A DNA stretch of 64,000 nucleotides, taken from positions 62,001-126,000 of the forward strand of contig CAVRZO010000002.1 in the NCBI GenBank assembly GCA_963725615.1, given 5' to 3'. Below, in pieces: positions 26,522 to 36,378 of this stretch. Both the position numbers and the translations under genes were made by a program. Numbering within the stretch: the first letter of the stretch is position 1; every line of letters starts with the position of its first letter. A model generated the notes under the pieces. That model was not told the DNA's origin. It ran no database searches and saw only the letters and a program-made list of their open reading frames with translations. The DNA comes from JAIQFF01 sp963725615 (GTDB lineage Bacteria; Acidobacteriota; Terriglobia; Terriglobales; Acidobacteriaceae).

Positions 26522-29506
26522 TCAGAAACTGAACGTTGCCTGCAGATCGAGGCGGCGGTTAGCAGCGCCGGAGGAGAAAGGTCCTCCCTGCAGTGCGTTT
26601 GCCTTGTCAAAAAATGGCGAGCCGAGGATCCCGCTCGGATTCGCCACGTTCACGTTGTTCAAGACGTTGCGGACAGAAACCCCTAGGATCAGGCTATAGC
26701 GCCGGTCTGAATTGGCGGACATCCCGGTTGGTCCGCCGCCAAACAGCGGGCCGCGAGGGCCGCCGCCGCGAGGACCACCACCCCCGGGGCCGCCGGGGCC
26801 GCCCGGCCCCCCGAGACCTTGACCGGCTGCAGCACCTTTTGTTTTGGGGCCGAATCCGAAGGTTTTGGTCAGCCGCAGGTTCAGCACGAAACGGGCGGGG
26901 CCGGTGGCGTAGTTGATGGGAAGAATTCTATGAGCGGTTGCAGCCAGGTCCGGCCGTGCGTTGAAGGTTCCCAAGGATGTGCAGTAGAGGTTCGCGTCAG
27001 TCGGACTGATCGTGGTTGTTGGGCACGTCGCTGTGGATACAAATCCCGGGCGATCGTTGAACACCGAATCGCCGTTCAGATCATTGGGCGACGTAATGTT
27101 AAAGGGCGGTCCGGAACTCGCGATCATGAACGGGCTGAGCCGAAACGCATAGGGCATTGCAATGGTGCCGCCCAAAAAAAGGCGGTGGCGCGTGTCGAAT
27201 GACGCCCGGCCGTAGTCCTGACTGATGTTGTAGGAATTTGAGGGGAAACTCGAGACTCCGGAAGTATTGCTGTTGGCGTAGTTCAGGGTGTAGAAGCCGA
27301 ACAACTGGAATTTGGTTCCGAGCCGCATGTTGCTGTTGACGATCAGCTGGTTCTGCTTGAAATTTCCTTCGGAGACGTACCGGTAAATATTTCCTTCGCC
27401 GGGCTGCGGTCTGGTGGTGCTGCCGGGAGTTCCGGGTAGCGGAGCGTTGGCGTTGATAGTGAGCAACTGATCGAATCCTCGGGAATTCAGGTAGGTGACA
27501 GAAAGAGTCGCCGACTTGGTGATCTGCCGCTCGGCGCTGATCGCCGACTGCAGAGTATAGGGCGCGTGCAATCCGGGATCAATCTCGTAGACAGTCGCCG
27601 TGGTGGCGCTGATATTGCCGCAAGTCGAGAGCACGACCGCCGCACCAAGCCCAGGAAAGCAGGTGGGATTGTTGATGACGAACTGCTGCTGAGTGACGCC
27701 GTTCAGCCTCTCCGCCTGCAACAGCTGTTCGGACTGGAAGCGATCGTAGAAAATCCCGAAGCCGCCGCGCAAGACGACCTTCGGCGGCGCGCTCTTGCCT
27801 CCGATTCCCCACGCAATCCCCAGGCGCGGCGCCCAGTCGCCATGGTCGTGAATGTCGTTCTGGGTCTCAAAGCGTAACCCTGCGCTGAGCGTGACGTTCG
27901 GCCGCAAGCGCCAGTCATCCTGTGCGTACAAGCCTCCGTCATAAGTTGTGACGTTGGCGTTGGGCAGGCCGCTGGTGAAAGAAAGTTGGGTGGCGTAGGG
28001 CGTTCCGCCCGGAGTCGCTAGTTGCTGTACGGCGAATTGATACGAAATGGGGCATGGCGTCGCAGGATTGGCGCTGATGTCGCAGTTGGGATTCGACGGA
28101 GTGTCCTGGGCTGAATCCAGAGATGAGAAAATGAAAGTGCCGTTAAAGCCCGACTGAGAGAAGTTGGCGTTGCGGAGAGCGCGCAGGCGTCCTCCGAACT
28201 TGAAGATATGGGTGCCGTGGACCAGTGACGTGTAGTTCTGCAATTCGTAATGGTCCTCGTGATCGATGATCGTGCCCCGGCTGTTGCCGCCGCTGGTGAA
28301 CGCTCCCAGAACATTGACTGCCGGCGTGGCCGTAACAGGAAACTGGCTGTCGCGCTCGCGAAGATACTGGAAGCGCGTCTCATTAATAATCCTGGACCCG
28401 AAGACCTGGGTATCGCCAATCTGCACGGTGTGTTCCGTGGACTCCGAGTCGTAGGCCTGCGGGGCAAGATTGAACTGCCCGATACCGTTGCTGTTCTGTG
28501 CGTCGCGGAAATACTGGTAGCGCGCCGTAAGCGTGTTGTTCTTGCTGACCTGGTAGTCGAGACGCGAACTGAGGTTGGTGCGGTTTCGCGGGTTGGGAAC
28601 CGCATCGACAAAAGAAACGGTGCTATTGATGTCGGTGGGGTCGAGGATCAGGGCATTGATGGGAGCGAGATCATTGATATTGCGTCGCTCGATATTAAGG
28701 AAGAAGGAAGCCTTCTTGCCCAGCGGGCCGCCGATGTTTCCGTTGTACTGAGTCGAATCGTAACCCGGCTCCGGACCCGCGAAGGGGTTGGTGGCGTTGA
28801 AGGAAGAATCGTTTCCCTCGACAAAAAACTGGCCGTGATATTTGTCGGTGCCGGGCTTGGTAAAGATTTCAATGCGGCCATAGCCCAGCTTGTCGTATTC
28901 CGAGGAAAATGGATTCTGATTGATCCGGATCTCACGAATGGACGACTTGGGCGGAAGCTGCCCCGCGGTGAAGCCGTCAATGTACATCTGTCCGCCATTC
29001 GGTCCGGCGGAGGGCCCGGCGAGCGCTTCGAGATCGGACTGCAACTCATCCGGATCGTCGGGCAGAGCCTCGAGTTCCTTGCCTGAAAGCACGATGGCGC
29101 CGGCATTGTTGCCGGGATTCACGTCCACGGTCGGCGCGGTGTCGGAGACCTGGATCTTCTGCTCCTCGACCGCGATGGTCAGCTGAACATTCAACCGGAG
29201 CGGTTGGTCGCCGATGGCGGCGTTGTCGTTCTCATACACGGTGAAGCCTTGGGCAATGACGTTCAACGTGTATTTTCCTGGCGCGAGCCCCTTGAACTCG
29301 TACATCCCTTGCGAGTTCGTCCGGGTCGTTACCGGAGAGCCCGCAGGCGGCGTCATCACCACCGTGGCATTGATGATAGCGGCTCCGGAGGGATCGGCGA
29401 CTTGACCCCGCAGAATTCCGGAAGCCGATTGTGCCAGCGAAAGAGTCGCGAATAGCAGTAACGAAAGAAGTATGATTAAAAGGCCCGCGTATTTATCAAC
29501 TCTCAT
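26522..29506 (-). CDS. TonB-dependent receptor, Oar-like, with carboxypeptidase-regulatory N-terminal domain
   Basis: 994-residue outer-membrane receptor. Signal peptide (LLIILLSLLLFATLSLAQS), then a carboxypeptidase-regulatory beta-sandwich (GILRGQVADPSGAAIINATV, YEFKGLAPGKYTLNV), a plug domain (GGQMYIDGFTAGQLPPKSSI, IRINQNPFSSEYDKLGYGRI) and a long beta-barrel ending in aromatic Phe (LQATFSF). Typical of Acidobacteria, where many such receptors import oligosaccharides or siderophores; substrate unknown. Unusual: a Gly/Pro/Arg-rich insertion of about 40 residues near 905-945 in the last barrel loops. Follows the DUF5666 gene by 87 bases and is probably cotranscribed. Confidence 0.92.
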   Translation of the reverse strand: MRVDKYAGLLIILLSLLLFATLSLAQSASGILRGQVADPSGAAIINATVVMTPPAGSPVTTRTNSQGMYEFKGLAPGKYTLNVIAQGFTVYENDNAAIGDQPLRLNVQLTIAVEEQKIQVSDTAPTVDVNPGNNAGAIVLSGKELEALPDDPDELQSDLEALAGPSAGPNGGQMYIDGFTAGQLPPKSSIREIRINQNPFSSEYDKLGYGRIEIFTKPGTDKYHGQFFVEGNDSSFNATNPFAGPEPGYDSTQYNGNIGGPLGKKASFFLNIERRNINDLAPINALILDPTDINSTVSFVDAVPNPRNRTNLSSRLDYQVSKNNTLTARYQYFRDAQNSNGIGQFNLAPQAYDSESTEHTVQIGDTQVFGSRIINETRFQYLRERDSQFPVTATPAVNVLGAFTSGGNSRGTIIDHEDHYELQNYTSLVHGTHIFKFGGRLRALRNANFSQSGFNGTFIFSSLDSAQDTPSNPNCDISANPATPCPISYQFAVQQLATPGGTPYATQLSFTSGLPNANVTTYDGGLYAQDDWRLRPNVTLSAGLRFETQNDIHDHGDWAPRLGIAWGIGGKSAPPKVVLRGGFGIFYDRFQSEQLLQAERLNGVTQQQFVINNPTCFPGLGAAVVLSTCGNISATTATVYEIDPGLHAPYTLQSAISAERQITKSATLSVTYLNSRGFDQLLTINANAPLPGTPGSTTRPQPGEGNIYRYVSEGNFKQNQLIVNSNMRLGTKFQLFGFYTLNYANSNTSGVSSFPSNSYNISQDYGRASFDTRHRLFLGGTIAMPYAFRLSPFMIASSGPPFNITSPNDLNGDSVFNDRPGFVSTATCPTTTISPTDANLYCTSLGTFNARPDLAATAHRILPINYATGPARFVLNLRLTKTFGFGPKTKGAAAGQGLGGPGGPGGPGGGGPRGGGPRGPLFGGGPTGMSANSDRRYSLILGVSVRNVLNNVNVANPSGILGSPFFDKANALQGGPFSSGAANRRLDLQATFSF

Positions 29507-29593
29507 TCCAAGGTCCGCTTCCCCAGCCAGGGATCTTCATGGATGCAATGAAGCTGACTGACTCCGAGCGCGACACGCTTTCATTCCGCCAAG

Positions 29594-30835
29594 CTATTGA
29601 CCCAAAGCGTCGCCGCCGCCAGGCGAGCCCAAACTCCACGGCGACAACATCATGGCCTGGCTCCCGCTGGGAGCCGCTTGCAGAATCGCCTCCACACCGC
29701 TGAGCAAGGTAATCGCCGTGGCTCCGCCCGAAGGCGTGCCTTGCGTGGCAACGATCATCACGGCGTCACCTTTGTGCAGACCGGTCAACGCGACGGCGGG
29801 CATGCGGTTGAGCATTTGCTGAAAGTCCGGTGCTCCGCCGGGGCGCATGCCTCCTCCTGCCCCGCCCGGCCCGACTGCTCCAGGGGGTGGTGCGCCAGCC
29901 GATGCTGCCGCGGGTGGCGCGACTGGGTCTGCGGCTCCGCCCGTCCCACCTGCCAGCGCTGCCTTCAGCCGCATGGCGATTCGTTGCGCGAACTCTGGCG
30001 GCAACTGGTGAAGCTGCGAGTCCGGCGTGACCTTTATCTGTACCAACTTCTTGCTCACCAGATCCTGAACATTTATCGTCCCGGCGCCGGCATCGACCGA
30101 GTTGACCATTCCCGCCACGTTGCGAAAGCTTCCGGTAACGATTTCTTCTGCCACCAACTCCGTTCCATCGGCGCTGCGATTGCCGCGCGCACGCAACTGG
30201 TCGCCCGGCTGAATTTCCTCGAGAGTGCCGGGTTTCGCATCGTCAAATTTCATCGAGTCCGGAGCGTAGCGGCGAATCCCGGTGGCCTTCGAGGTATGCA
30301 CAACGACCGTCTTGGCGCCTCCGAAGCCGGTGACGGAAATGGTTGCCGTTCCTGCGGTCGGATCGACTGCCTTCACCAATCCGCCGAGTCCGCGCTTCTG
30401 CCAATCCTGGCGATCTTCTTCCTTGCGGGCCTCAACGTCGGACCGCTTCATGACGACGATCGATGCGGCCGCAATTGCCTTGGCATCGTCGGAGGCTTTG
30501 CCGGCCACCAGAATCCGGTCACCAGCCTGCAGATCCAGTAACTCGACCGGAGTCGCGTTCTTCAGAGTTTTTTCTCCGGGCGCGATGCGCACGATATGCG
30601 CGCCCGCCTGCACCGTAACCTGGATTTCGGGACCGGAGTCCGGCGTAAGCGTGATGACTCCGCCAGAGATCACTTTAATGGAGCCAATGCGCCTTGCTGT
30701 GGCACTCCCCCCGCTTGTCTCCGAAGCCTGGGGCTCAGTCAACGGCATCGCGACGCAGGTTGGAATCAACAGCGGCGACGCGGCAGCGGCCACACTGAAT
30801 GCAAATACCAACAAGCTTTTTCTCGTGGTGTTCAT
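29594..30835 (-). CDS. DUF5666-domain exported protein
   Basis: 413 residues. An N-terminal signal (SLLVFAFSVAAAASPLLIPT) is followed by repeated small beta domains of the DUF5666 type: IGSIKVISGGVITLTPDSG, GLGGLVKAVDPTAGTATISV and VAGMVNSVDAGAGTINVQ, each with a LQAGDRI/IQPGDQL-like segment, so three or more tandem repeats. The C-terminal third is Pro/Gly/Ala-rich. Role unknown; presumably periplasmic or surface exposed. It lies upstream of the TonB receptor gene, both being Gly/Pro-rich near their C-termini. Confidence 0.78.
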   Translation of the reverse strand: MNTTRKSLLVFAFSVAAAASPLLIPTCVAMPLTEPQASETSGGSATARRIGSIKVISGGVITLTPDSGPEIQVTVQAGAHIVRIAPGEKTLKNATPVELLDLQAGDRILVAGKASDDAKAIAAASIVVMKRSDVEARKEEDRQDWQKRGLGGLVKAVDPTAGTATISVTGFGGAKTVVVHTSKATGIRRYAPDSMKFDDAKPGTLEEIQPGDQLRARGNRSADGTELVAEEIVTGSFRNVAGMVNSVDAGAGTINVQDLVSKKLVQIKVTPDSQLHQLPPEFAQRIAMRLKAALAGGTGGAADPVAPPAAASAGAPPPGAVGPGGAGGGMRPGGAPDFQQMLNRMPAVALTGLHKGDAVMIVATQGTPSGGATAITLLSGVEAILQAAPSGSQAMMLSPWSLGSPGGGDALGQ

Positions 30836-31037
30836 GTGTGCACGTGCCTGTCACTAATAATCTACATCCCGAAAACCGCTGGAACCGGGCCTTTACAAAG
30901 TTTTACGCTGAGAGCTCTGTGTCTGGCTGAGGACTACGAGCTCGGATTTTCCTTCAACTTTAATACTGTTGTAACAATCCCGCCGTATAGTGACCGCCAT
31001 CTTTGATCAGGCTTTTCGCCGAGAACGGAGACTACCG

Positions 31038-32669
31038 ATGGCGACCGCACCCACACTACCTACTCCACCCCCAACCAAACTCAAACCAGTAGCCGTGCCG
31101 GCGCTCGACGCCAAGCTGGGCAAGGGTCCGGGGAGGATCGGAATCCTTGCCTTCGGGGTGGTGCTGATTATTGGCGTCGCCTATGCCGGTTACAGTCTGG
31201 CGACGGACCTGACGGGCGTCCATAACCCGTCGATTCTGCCGTATGTCCTGCTCGGTCTCGCCCTGCTGGTGGCGTTGGGATTCGAGTTCGTCAATGGATT
31301 TCACGACACGGCCAACGCCGTCGCAACCGTGATCTACACCCACTCGCTTGAGCCGCACATCGCGGTGGTGTGGTCGGGCTTGTGGAATTTTCTGGGAGTC
31401 CTGACCTCCTCCGGATTGGTAGCGTTTGGCATCATTTCGCTGCTGCCTGTCGAACTCATTCTCCAAGTCGGAAGCAAGGCCGGGTTCGCGATGGTCTTCG
31501 CGCTGCTGGTCGCGGCCATTATCTGGAACCTCAGCACCTGGTATTTCGGATTGCCCGCCTCCAGTTCTCACACTCTGATCGGCTCCATCATTGGAGTCGG
31601 TATCGCGAACCAGCTCATGTCGGTACGAACAGGTACCAGCGGCGTGGATTGGGCACAAGCGATGAATATCGGGAAATCATTGCTGCTTTCACCGCTGGTG
31701 GGTTTCGCGGGCGCATTCCTGCTGCTTTCGCTAATGAAGGCTGTGGTGAAGAACCGGAAACTCTACGAGGCGCCGGAAGGCACACAGCCGCCGCCCTTCT
31801 GGATTCGCGCCCTGCTGCTGCTGACTTGCACCGGCGTGAGCTTTGCCCACGGATCCAACGATGGACAAAAGGGTATGGGCCTGATCATGCTCATCCTCAT
31901 CGGAACCGTTCCCACCGCCTACGCGCTCAACCATGCAGTCACCAAGAAGCAGTCGCAGGATTTCGTCGCGGTTTCCGAACAGGCCGGCAATACTCTGAAC
32001 AAGTACGTCAGCCCGAATGCGGTGATCGCCGACGCGCGTGAAGATGTCACAGCTTTCATTCGCACCAGGGAATTTACCCCCAACACCATGCTGGCACTGC
32101 GCCAGCTGGTAAGCGATATCGGAAATGAGACGGTTTTGTTTGGAGAACTTCGCCGGGTGCCAAACGACCGCGTACGCAACTTCCGCAATGACATGTACCT
32201 GGTCAGCGAAGCGCTGCGTCTGATGCAGAAGACCCATCAGCCGGAGATCGCAGCCAGCGACTGGCTGGTCTTGAGCAACTACAAGAAGCACATCGACAAC
32301 GCGACCAAGTTCATCCCGCTATGGGTGAAGGTTGCCGTCGCCATGGCGCTGGGGTTAGGAACGATGGTCGGCTGGAAGCGCATCGTCGTGACCGTCGGTG
32401 AAAAGATCGGCAAGGACCACCTGACCTACGGACAAGGCGCCGCCGCTGAAATTACCGCGATGGTCACGATCGGCGCGGCGGATTGGTTCGGGCTTCCCGT
32501 GAGCACGACCCATGTGCTGTCATCGGGTATCGCCGGCACGATGGCGGCCAATCATACCGGGCTGCAGTGGGGGACAGTGCGAAATCTTCTGATGGCGTGG
32601 GTGTTGACCCTGCCAGCCTCGATGATTCTGGCGGGCTTCCTGTTCTGGGGATTCAACAACATCTTCTAG
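31038..32669 (+). CDS. Low-affinity inorganic phosphate transporter (PitA type)
   Basis: 543 residues. Both halves of the PiT signature are present: FEFVNGFHDTANAVATVIYT in the N-terminal repeat and GAADWFGLPVSTTHVLSSGI in the C-terminal repeat, along with TGVSFAHGSNDGQKGMGLI and about ten hydrophobic helices. A hydrophilic loop of about 150 residues sits between the repeats, as in E. coli PitA. Transports metal-phosphate with protons. ATG at 31038 follows GGAG at good spacing; the open frame to 30990 is not needed. No phoU-like gene adjoins. Confidence 0.93.
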   Translation: MATAPTLPTPPPTKLKPVAVPALDAKLGKGPGRIGILAFGVVLIIGVAYAGYSLATDLTGVHNPSILPYVLLGLALLVALGFEFVNGFHDTANAVATVIYTHSLEPHIAVVWSGLWNFLGVLTSSGLVAFGIISLLPVELILQVGSKAGFAMVFALLVAAIIWNLSTWYFGLPASSSHTLIGSIIGVGIANQLMSVRTGTSGVDWAQAMNIGKSLLLSPLVGFAGAFLLLSLMKAVVKNRKLYEAPEGTQPPPFWIRALLLLTCTGVSFAHGSNDGQKGMGLIMLILIGTVPTAYALNHAVTKKQSQDFVAVSEQAGNTLNKYVSPNAVIADAREDVTAFIRTREFTPNTMLALRQLVSDIGNETVLFGELRRVPNDRVRNFRNDMYLVSEALRLMQKTHQPEIAASDWLVLSNYKKHIDNATKFIPLWVKVAVAMALGLGTMVGWKRIVVTVGEKIGKDHLTYGQGAAAEITAMVTIGAADWFGLPVSTTHVLSSGIAGTMAANHTGLQWGTVRNLLMAWVLTLPASMILAGFLFWGFNNIF

Positions 32670-32700
32670 GGTGTGACTGTTCGAGGCAACAAAAGGGAAG

Positions 32701-32720
32701 GGCACGAGTTCACTCGTGCC
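32701..32720 (+). terminator. Hairpin after the phosphate transporter gene
   Basis: Perfect GGCACGAG (32701-32708), loop TTCA, CTCGTGCC (32713-32720), 31 bases past the stop, without a T run. It lies between convergent genes and looks like a dispersed repeat as much as a terminator. Confidence 0.5.
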
Positions 32721-32835
32721 GACGCGGTGCAATCCCGTTGCGGCTTGAGCCGGAGGCGGCGGTTTCTCCGCATCGTTGCGTGGTAGTTTCCTGCGGCATG
32801 CCCGCCGCCCGGGGGCGGAAGTTGGACGGGCCACG

Positions 32836-33174
32836 TCAGGCTTCCAGCTTGAATATTCTTTCCATCCTCAGCCATTTCTCGCCGGGCTTGGCTCCGGGGA
32901 GGGACTGCTGGAACTTCCACATCAGGTTCTCCCATTCCTGAACTTTCGGATTCTTCCCGTCGGCCTGGGCTTTGGCTTCGAAAGTGAAGCGATCGGTCAC
33001 TTCCATGATCATGAACATGCGCGTACCGAGGAGATAGATTTCCATGTCCTCGATTCCGGAATCTTTTATGCTTTGTGTAATCTCTGGCCAGATGTTCTGG
33101 TGATAGCGCTTGTATTCGGCAATCAGCGCGGGATCGTTCTTCAGGTCGAGGGTGAGACAGAATCGTCGGTTCAT
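32836..33174 (-). CDS. L-rhamnose mutarotase (RhaM) family, likely acting on L-fucose here
   Basis: 112 residues matching the RhaM/DUF718 fold: RRFCLTLDLKNDPALIAEYK, YHQNIWPEI with the catalytic-type His, IYLLGTRMFMIMEV and WENLMWKFQQ. The enzyme interconverts alpha and beta anomers of 6-deoxyhexoses. Last gene of the fucoside operon, 66 bases after a GH29 gene, so its substrate is probably L-fucose released by that enzyme. I use the ATG at 33174; the frame extends to 33195 with no supporting features. Confidence 0.9.
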   Translation of the reverse strand: MNRRFCLTLDLKNDPALIAEYKRYHQNIWPEITQSIKDSGIEDMEIYLLGTRMFMIMEVTDRFTFEAKAQADGKNPKVQEWENLMWKFQQSLPGAKPGEKWLRMERIFKLEA

Positions 33175-33240
33175 TTTTGCTGTTTTTACTCCCATCGTTG
33201 CGTGCCGATCAGGTAATCCGAGGCTTGCTTCAACCTGGCA

Positions 33241-34662
33241 TCAGGACCCCACAAGCTTCAGCACGTAGGCGTAGTGCCCCGGAAGAGCGGATGGCAAATC
33301 AATGCGAACATCTTTGCCTTGCTGGGACCATGCTACGGGCCTGGTGTTTCCCAGCAGGTAAATCTGCGAACCTGGCTGGGCAGAAAAAGAGTTGAGTGTA
33401 ATGCTGTTGGTTTTCGGCTTACCCAGCAGGGTTGCGTAAACTGCCGAATCCTTCTGCGTGAATCGGACCGGGATACCTTCAGCGGTCTCGCCCACCGCCC
33501 GTTTCCAAGGTTGGGTGTCGTAGATGGCTTCGCCATTTTGCTGCAGCCATGCTCCCAGCGCTTGCAGGCGGCTCATCTGGACTGGGGGAATGGTGCCATC
33601 GGCCTCGGGGCCGACGTCGAGCAGAAGATTTCCATTCTTACTCACGATGTCGACCAGGAGATAAATCAGTTCATCGGGAGCGATGGTCTCGGCTTCGCCT
33701 TCGGCGCGGTTATAGCCAAAGGAGCGTCCCAGGCCACGGCACTCCTCCCATTTGGTCTCGCTGATTTTGTCCAGCGTCTGGTATTCCGGGGATTTGAAAT
33801 CAGAGTGCCTCACACCGAAGCGATCGTCGATGACGCCATCGGGAACGGCGTTGTAATACTCAGCCATGAGTTCAAGAGGATGACCGGACCTGGGATAGTC
33901 GATGTCATTCCACAGCACCGATGGATGGTAGCGCGCGATCAGTTCCCGCACGTGCGCGTCCGTATATTTGCCGTACGCTTCGCTTTGCGGTTTTACCTTT
34001 TGATAGTCTGCGCTCTCTCGGATGGGGCCGGGCACGAACGTCCAATCGTACCCGCCGGAATAGTAGAGACCCATGCGCAAGCCCTGGCTGCGGACGGCGG
34101 CTGTCAACTCGCCAACGATGTCGCGGGTGGCGTGCTGGCGGTCCGCAGGCAGCGTGGGGTTCGGAGTTGAACTCGGCCAGAGAGTAAATCCATCATGGTG
34201 TTTTGAGGTGAGGACGACATATTTTGCGCCTGCGTCACGGAATACTTTGGCCCAGGCGTCGGGATTCCATTTCTTGATCTCGCGGTCGAAGATGGGAGCG
34301 AAATTGTAGTAGTCGTAGGCGGCGCCGTAGTGCTCCCGGTGATAGGCCTGGGTCGGCGAGCCATCCAGGCGCATGGTGTTGAAATACCACTCGGCGTAGG
34401 GATTGTTGACGATGTAATCCTGAGAGGTGAAGTCATGCTCGGGGTGGGCCAGCGGAGCCCATCCTGGAACGGAGTAGAGACCCCAGTGAATAAATATTCC
34501 AAGCTTGGCATCGGCATACCACGGAGGGAGAGGATGCTGATTGAGAGACTCCAGCGTCGGTTCGTAGTGCGAAGGTTGGGCCTGAAGCCTGGGGAGAACC
34601 AGGAAGCAGAACAGAAGCAGGAAAACGATGCCACCGACCCTACGAATTTGCGAACAACGCAT
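33241..34662 (-). CDS. Alpha-L-fucosidase, glycoside hydrolase family 29
   Basis: 473 residues, exported (signal VFLLLFCFLVLPRLQAQ). GH29 features: WYADAKLGIFIHWGLYSVPG, YVVLTSKHHDGFTLW, and the nucleophile Asp in VLWNDIDYP; WEECRGLGRSFGYNR and KNGNLLLDVGPEADG match the downstream barrel. Retaining exo-fucosidase acting on fucosylated glycans or plant xyloglucan side chains. Lies 30 bases after a second GH29 gene from which it differs strongly, so the two are old paralogs, probably with different linkage preference. A C-terminal beta domain follows the barrel. Confidence 0.95.
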   Translation of the reverse strand: MRCSQIRRVGGIVFLLLFCFLVLPRLQAQPSHYEPTLESLNQHPLPPWYADAKLGIFIHWGLYSVPGWAPLAHPEHDFTSQDYIVNNPYAEWYFNTMRLDGSPTQAYHREHYGAAYDYYNFAPIFDREIKKWNPDAWAKVFRDAGAKYVVLTSKHHDGFTLWPSSTPNPTLPADRQHATRDIVGELTAAVRSQGLRMGLYYSGGYDWTFVPGPIRESADYQKVKPQSEAYGKYTDAHVRELIARYHPSVLWNDIDYPRSGHPLELMAEYYNAVPDGVIDDRFGVRHSDFKSPEYQTLDKISETKWEECRGLGRSFGYNRAEGEAETIAPDELIYLLVDIVSKNGNLLLDVGPEADGTIPPVQMSRLQALGAWLQQNGEAIYDTQPWKRAVGETAEGIPVRFTQKDSAVYATLLGKPKTNSITLNSFSAQPGSQIYLLGNTRPVAWSQQGKDVRIDLPSALPGHYAYVLKLVGS

Positions 34663-34692
34663 TCAGCGCCCCCTGATGGATCGGACCCGAGT

Positions 34693-36357
34693 CTAATGGG
34701 CCGCACTGCCGAAGAGAACACGGAAAGCATAAGCGTACTTGCCGGGGGCTTGTGCCGGGAGTTGCAGGTGCAAACCGTCAGCCTCCTGGCGCGACTGAAT
34801 CTTCGCGTCCGAACCCAGCAAGACGACCGACTCAATCTTCTGACTGCCTAGCGTCGAACCTAACGAGTGGATGACAACTGCTCCCGTGGAAGGCCAGCCC
34901 AGTTCGATCGCGTACAGGGTGTTGCCTTTCGTGGTAAAGCGGAAGTCTTCCGCAGTGTAGTTGGCAGTGTCGGTGTCGTGGAACGAACCGGCCGCGACCT
35001 GGGTTGGGCCCTCTCCATAAACCTTCCACGGACGCGTGCCGTAGATGGCCTCACCGTTTACTGCGAGCCAGGAACCTACATCCCGCAGGACCTGCTGCAC
35101 TTCGTCGGGGATGGTGCCGTCCGATTTCGGGCCGATGTTCAGGAGGAGATTGCCGTTCTTGCTGACGATGTCGACGAGCTGGTGAACCACGAATTGTGGC
35201 GACTTGAAGGTGTCGTCCTTGATGTTGCCCCACGACTTGTTGCTGACCGAGGTGTCGGTCTGCCAGTACAGCGGGCGAATCTCAGCCAGCTGGCCGCGCT
35301 CCAGGTCGAGGACCGCGGAGTGCTCCTCGAGGGCCCAGTCTTTGTAATTAATGACACCGACGTGGTCGCCGTATTTGAGTGACGCGTTGTAGTAGAACGC
35401 TGCAAAGCGGGTCAGGTCGGGACGGATGGAGGGCTGGCCGATCCACCAGTCGAAGTACATGATGTCGGGATGGTATTTCTCAACGATTTCAGAAGAGCGC
35501 GCCAGCCAGTCGTCAGCCCAGGCGGAAGAGACGAAACTGAAATCGTTAGAGAGTGGGGTGCCCCTTTTATTTTCCAGCCATTGATGTGCCGGGCCGTAGA
35601 AGGCGGCGTACTTGGGGTCGTTGACGTCGGAAGAAAATGTCCGGCCAACGCCCAGAAAGAAATTATGTTCCACGCGGTGTGAGGAAGCTCCAAAGTGCAG
35701 ACCCGCGGCCCGTACCGCCTGGGCCAGCTCGCCGATCACGTCGCGCTTCGGGCCCATCTTGGCCGCGGTCCAGTCACTGAGGCCGCTGTCATACATGGCG
35801 AAACCGTCATGATGTTCGGCCACGGGAACCACGTACTTCGCGCCGGATTCCTTGAACAGGCGGGCCCAGGCCGCAGGATCAAAGTGCTCGGCCTTGAACA
35901 TGGGAATGAAATCCTTGTAGCCGAACTTGTCTTGCGGACCATAAGTGGCGATGTGGTGCTTGTAGACTTCGGAATCCTGGCGATACATTTCTCGCGGATA
36001 CCACTCGCTGCCGAAAGCCGGAACTGAATAGACGCCCCAGTGAATGAAGATGCCGAACTTGGCATCCTTGTACCACTCGGGAACCTGGTATTTCTGGAGC
36101 GATTCCCAGTCGGCACGGAACGGACCCTGGTGCACGACCCGATCCACCTCACTAAGGATAGTGGCGCGGGGGACGTCGTATTTCGCACTGGCCTTCTGCC
36201 ATGCCTGGTCGATCACGACCGGATCCTCAGACGCAGTAGGAGCGGTCGGCGAGGCTGGCGTCTGGCAACGTAGGGCCAGGGGGAAAGCTGCGAAAACTCC
36301 GAGCGCCAGGGCGCTGACCAAGAATCGGCGGAGGGATGGCATTAGCAGAAGAGACAT
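34693..36357 (-). CDS. Alpha-L-fucosidase, glycoside hydrolase family 29 (second copy)
   Basis: 554 residues with an N-terminal signal (ALALGVFAAFPLALRCQT). Motifs: WYKDAKFGIFIHWGVYSVPA, VVPVAEHHDGFAMYDSG, the nucleophile in DIMYFDWWIGQP, and SKNGNLLLNIGPKSDGTIPD. It resembles the longer GH29 subtype with an extra N-terminal helical region before WYKDAKFG and a C-terminal beta domain. Located 21 bases after fucP and 30 bases before the other GH29 gene. The acid/base residue is not assignable by eye in this family. Confidence 0.95.
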   Translation of the reverse strand: MSLLLMPSLRRFLVSALALGVFAAFPLALRCQTPASPTAPTASEDPVVIDQAWQKASAKYDVPRATILSEVDRVVHQGPFRADWESLQKYQVPEWYKDAKFGIFIHWGVYSVPAFGSEWYPREMYRQDSEVYKHHIATYGPQDKFGYKDFIPMFKAEHFDPAAWARLFKESGAKYVVPVAEHHDGFAMYDSGLSDWTAAKMGPKRDVIGELAQAVRAAGLHFGASSHRVEHNFFLGVGRTFSSDVNDPKYAAFYGPAHQWLENKRGTPLSNDFSFVSSAWADDWLARSSEIVEKYHPDIMYFDWWIGQPSIRPDLTRFAAFYYNASLKYGDHVGVINYKDWALEEHSAVLDLERGQLAEIRPLYWQTDTSVSNKSWGNIKDDTFKSPQFVVHQLVDIVSKNGNLLLNIGPKSDGTIPDEVQQVLRDVGSWLAVNGEAIYGTRPWKVYGEGPTQVAAGSFHDTDTANYTAEDFRFTTKGNTLYAIELGWPSTGAVVIHSLGSTLGSQKIESVVLLGSDAKIQSRQEADGLHLQLPAQAPGKYAYAFRVLFGSAAH

Positions 36358-36378
36358 TCAATGTTTTCCTTCTCAGCT

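Noticed and set aside
28250..29086. 278-codon plus-strand frame inside the TonB receptor gene
   Set aside because: Antisense shadow; the receptor frame has signal peptide, plug and barrel motifs.
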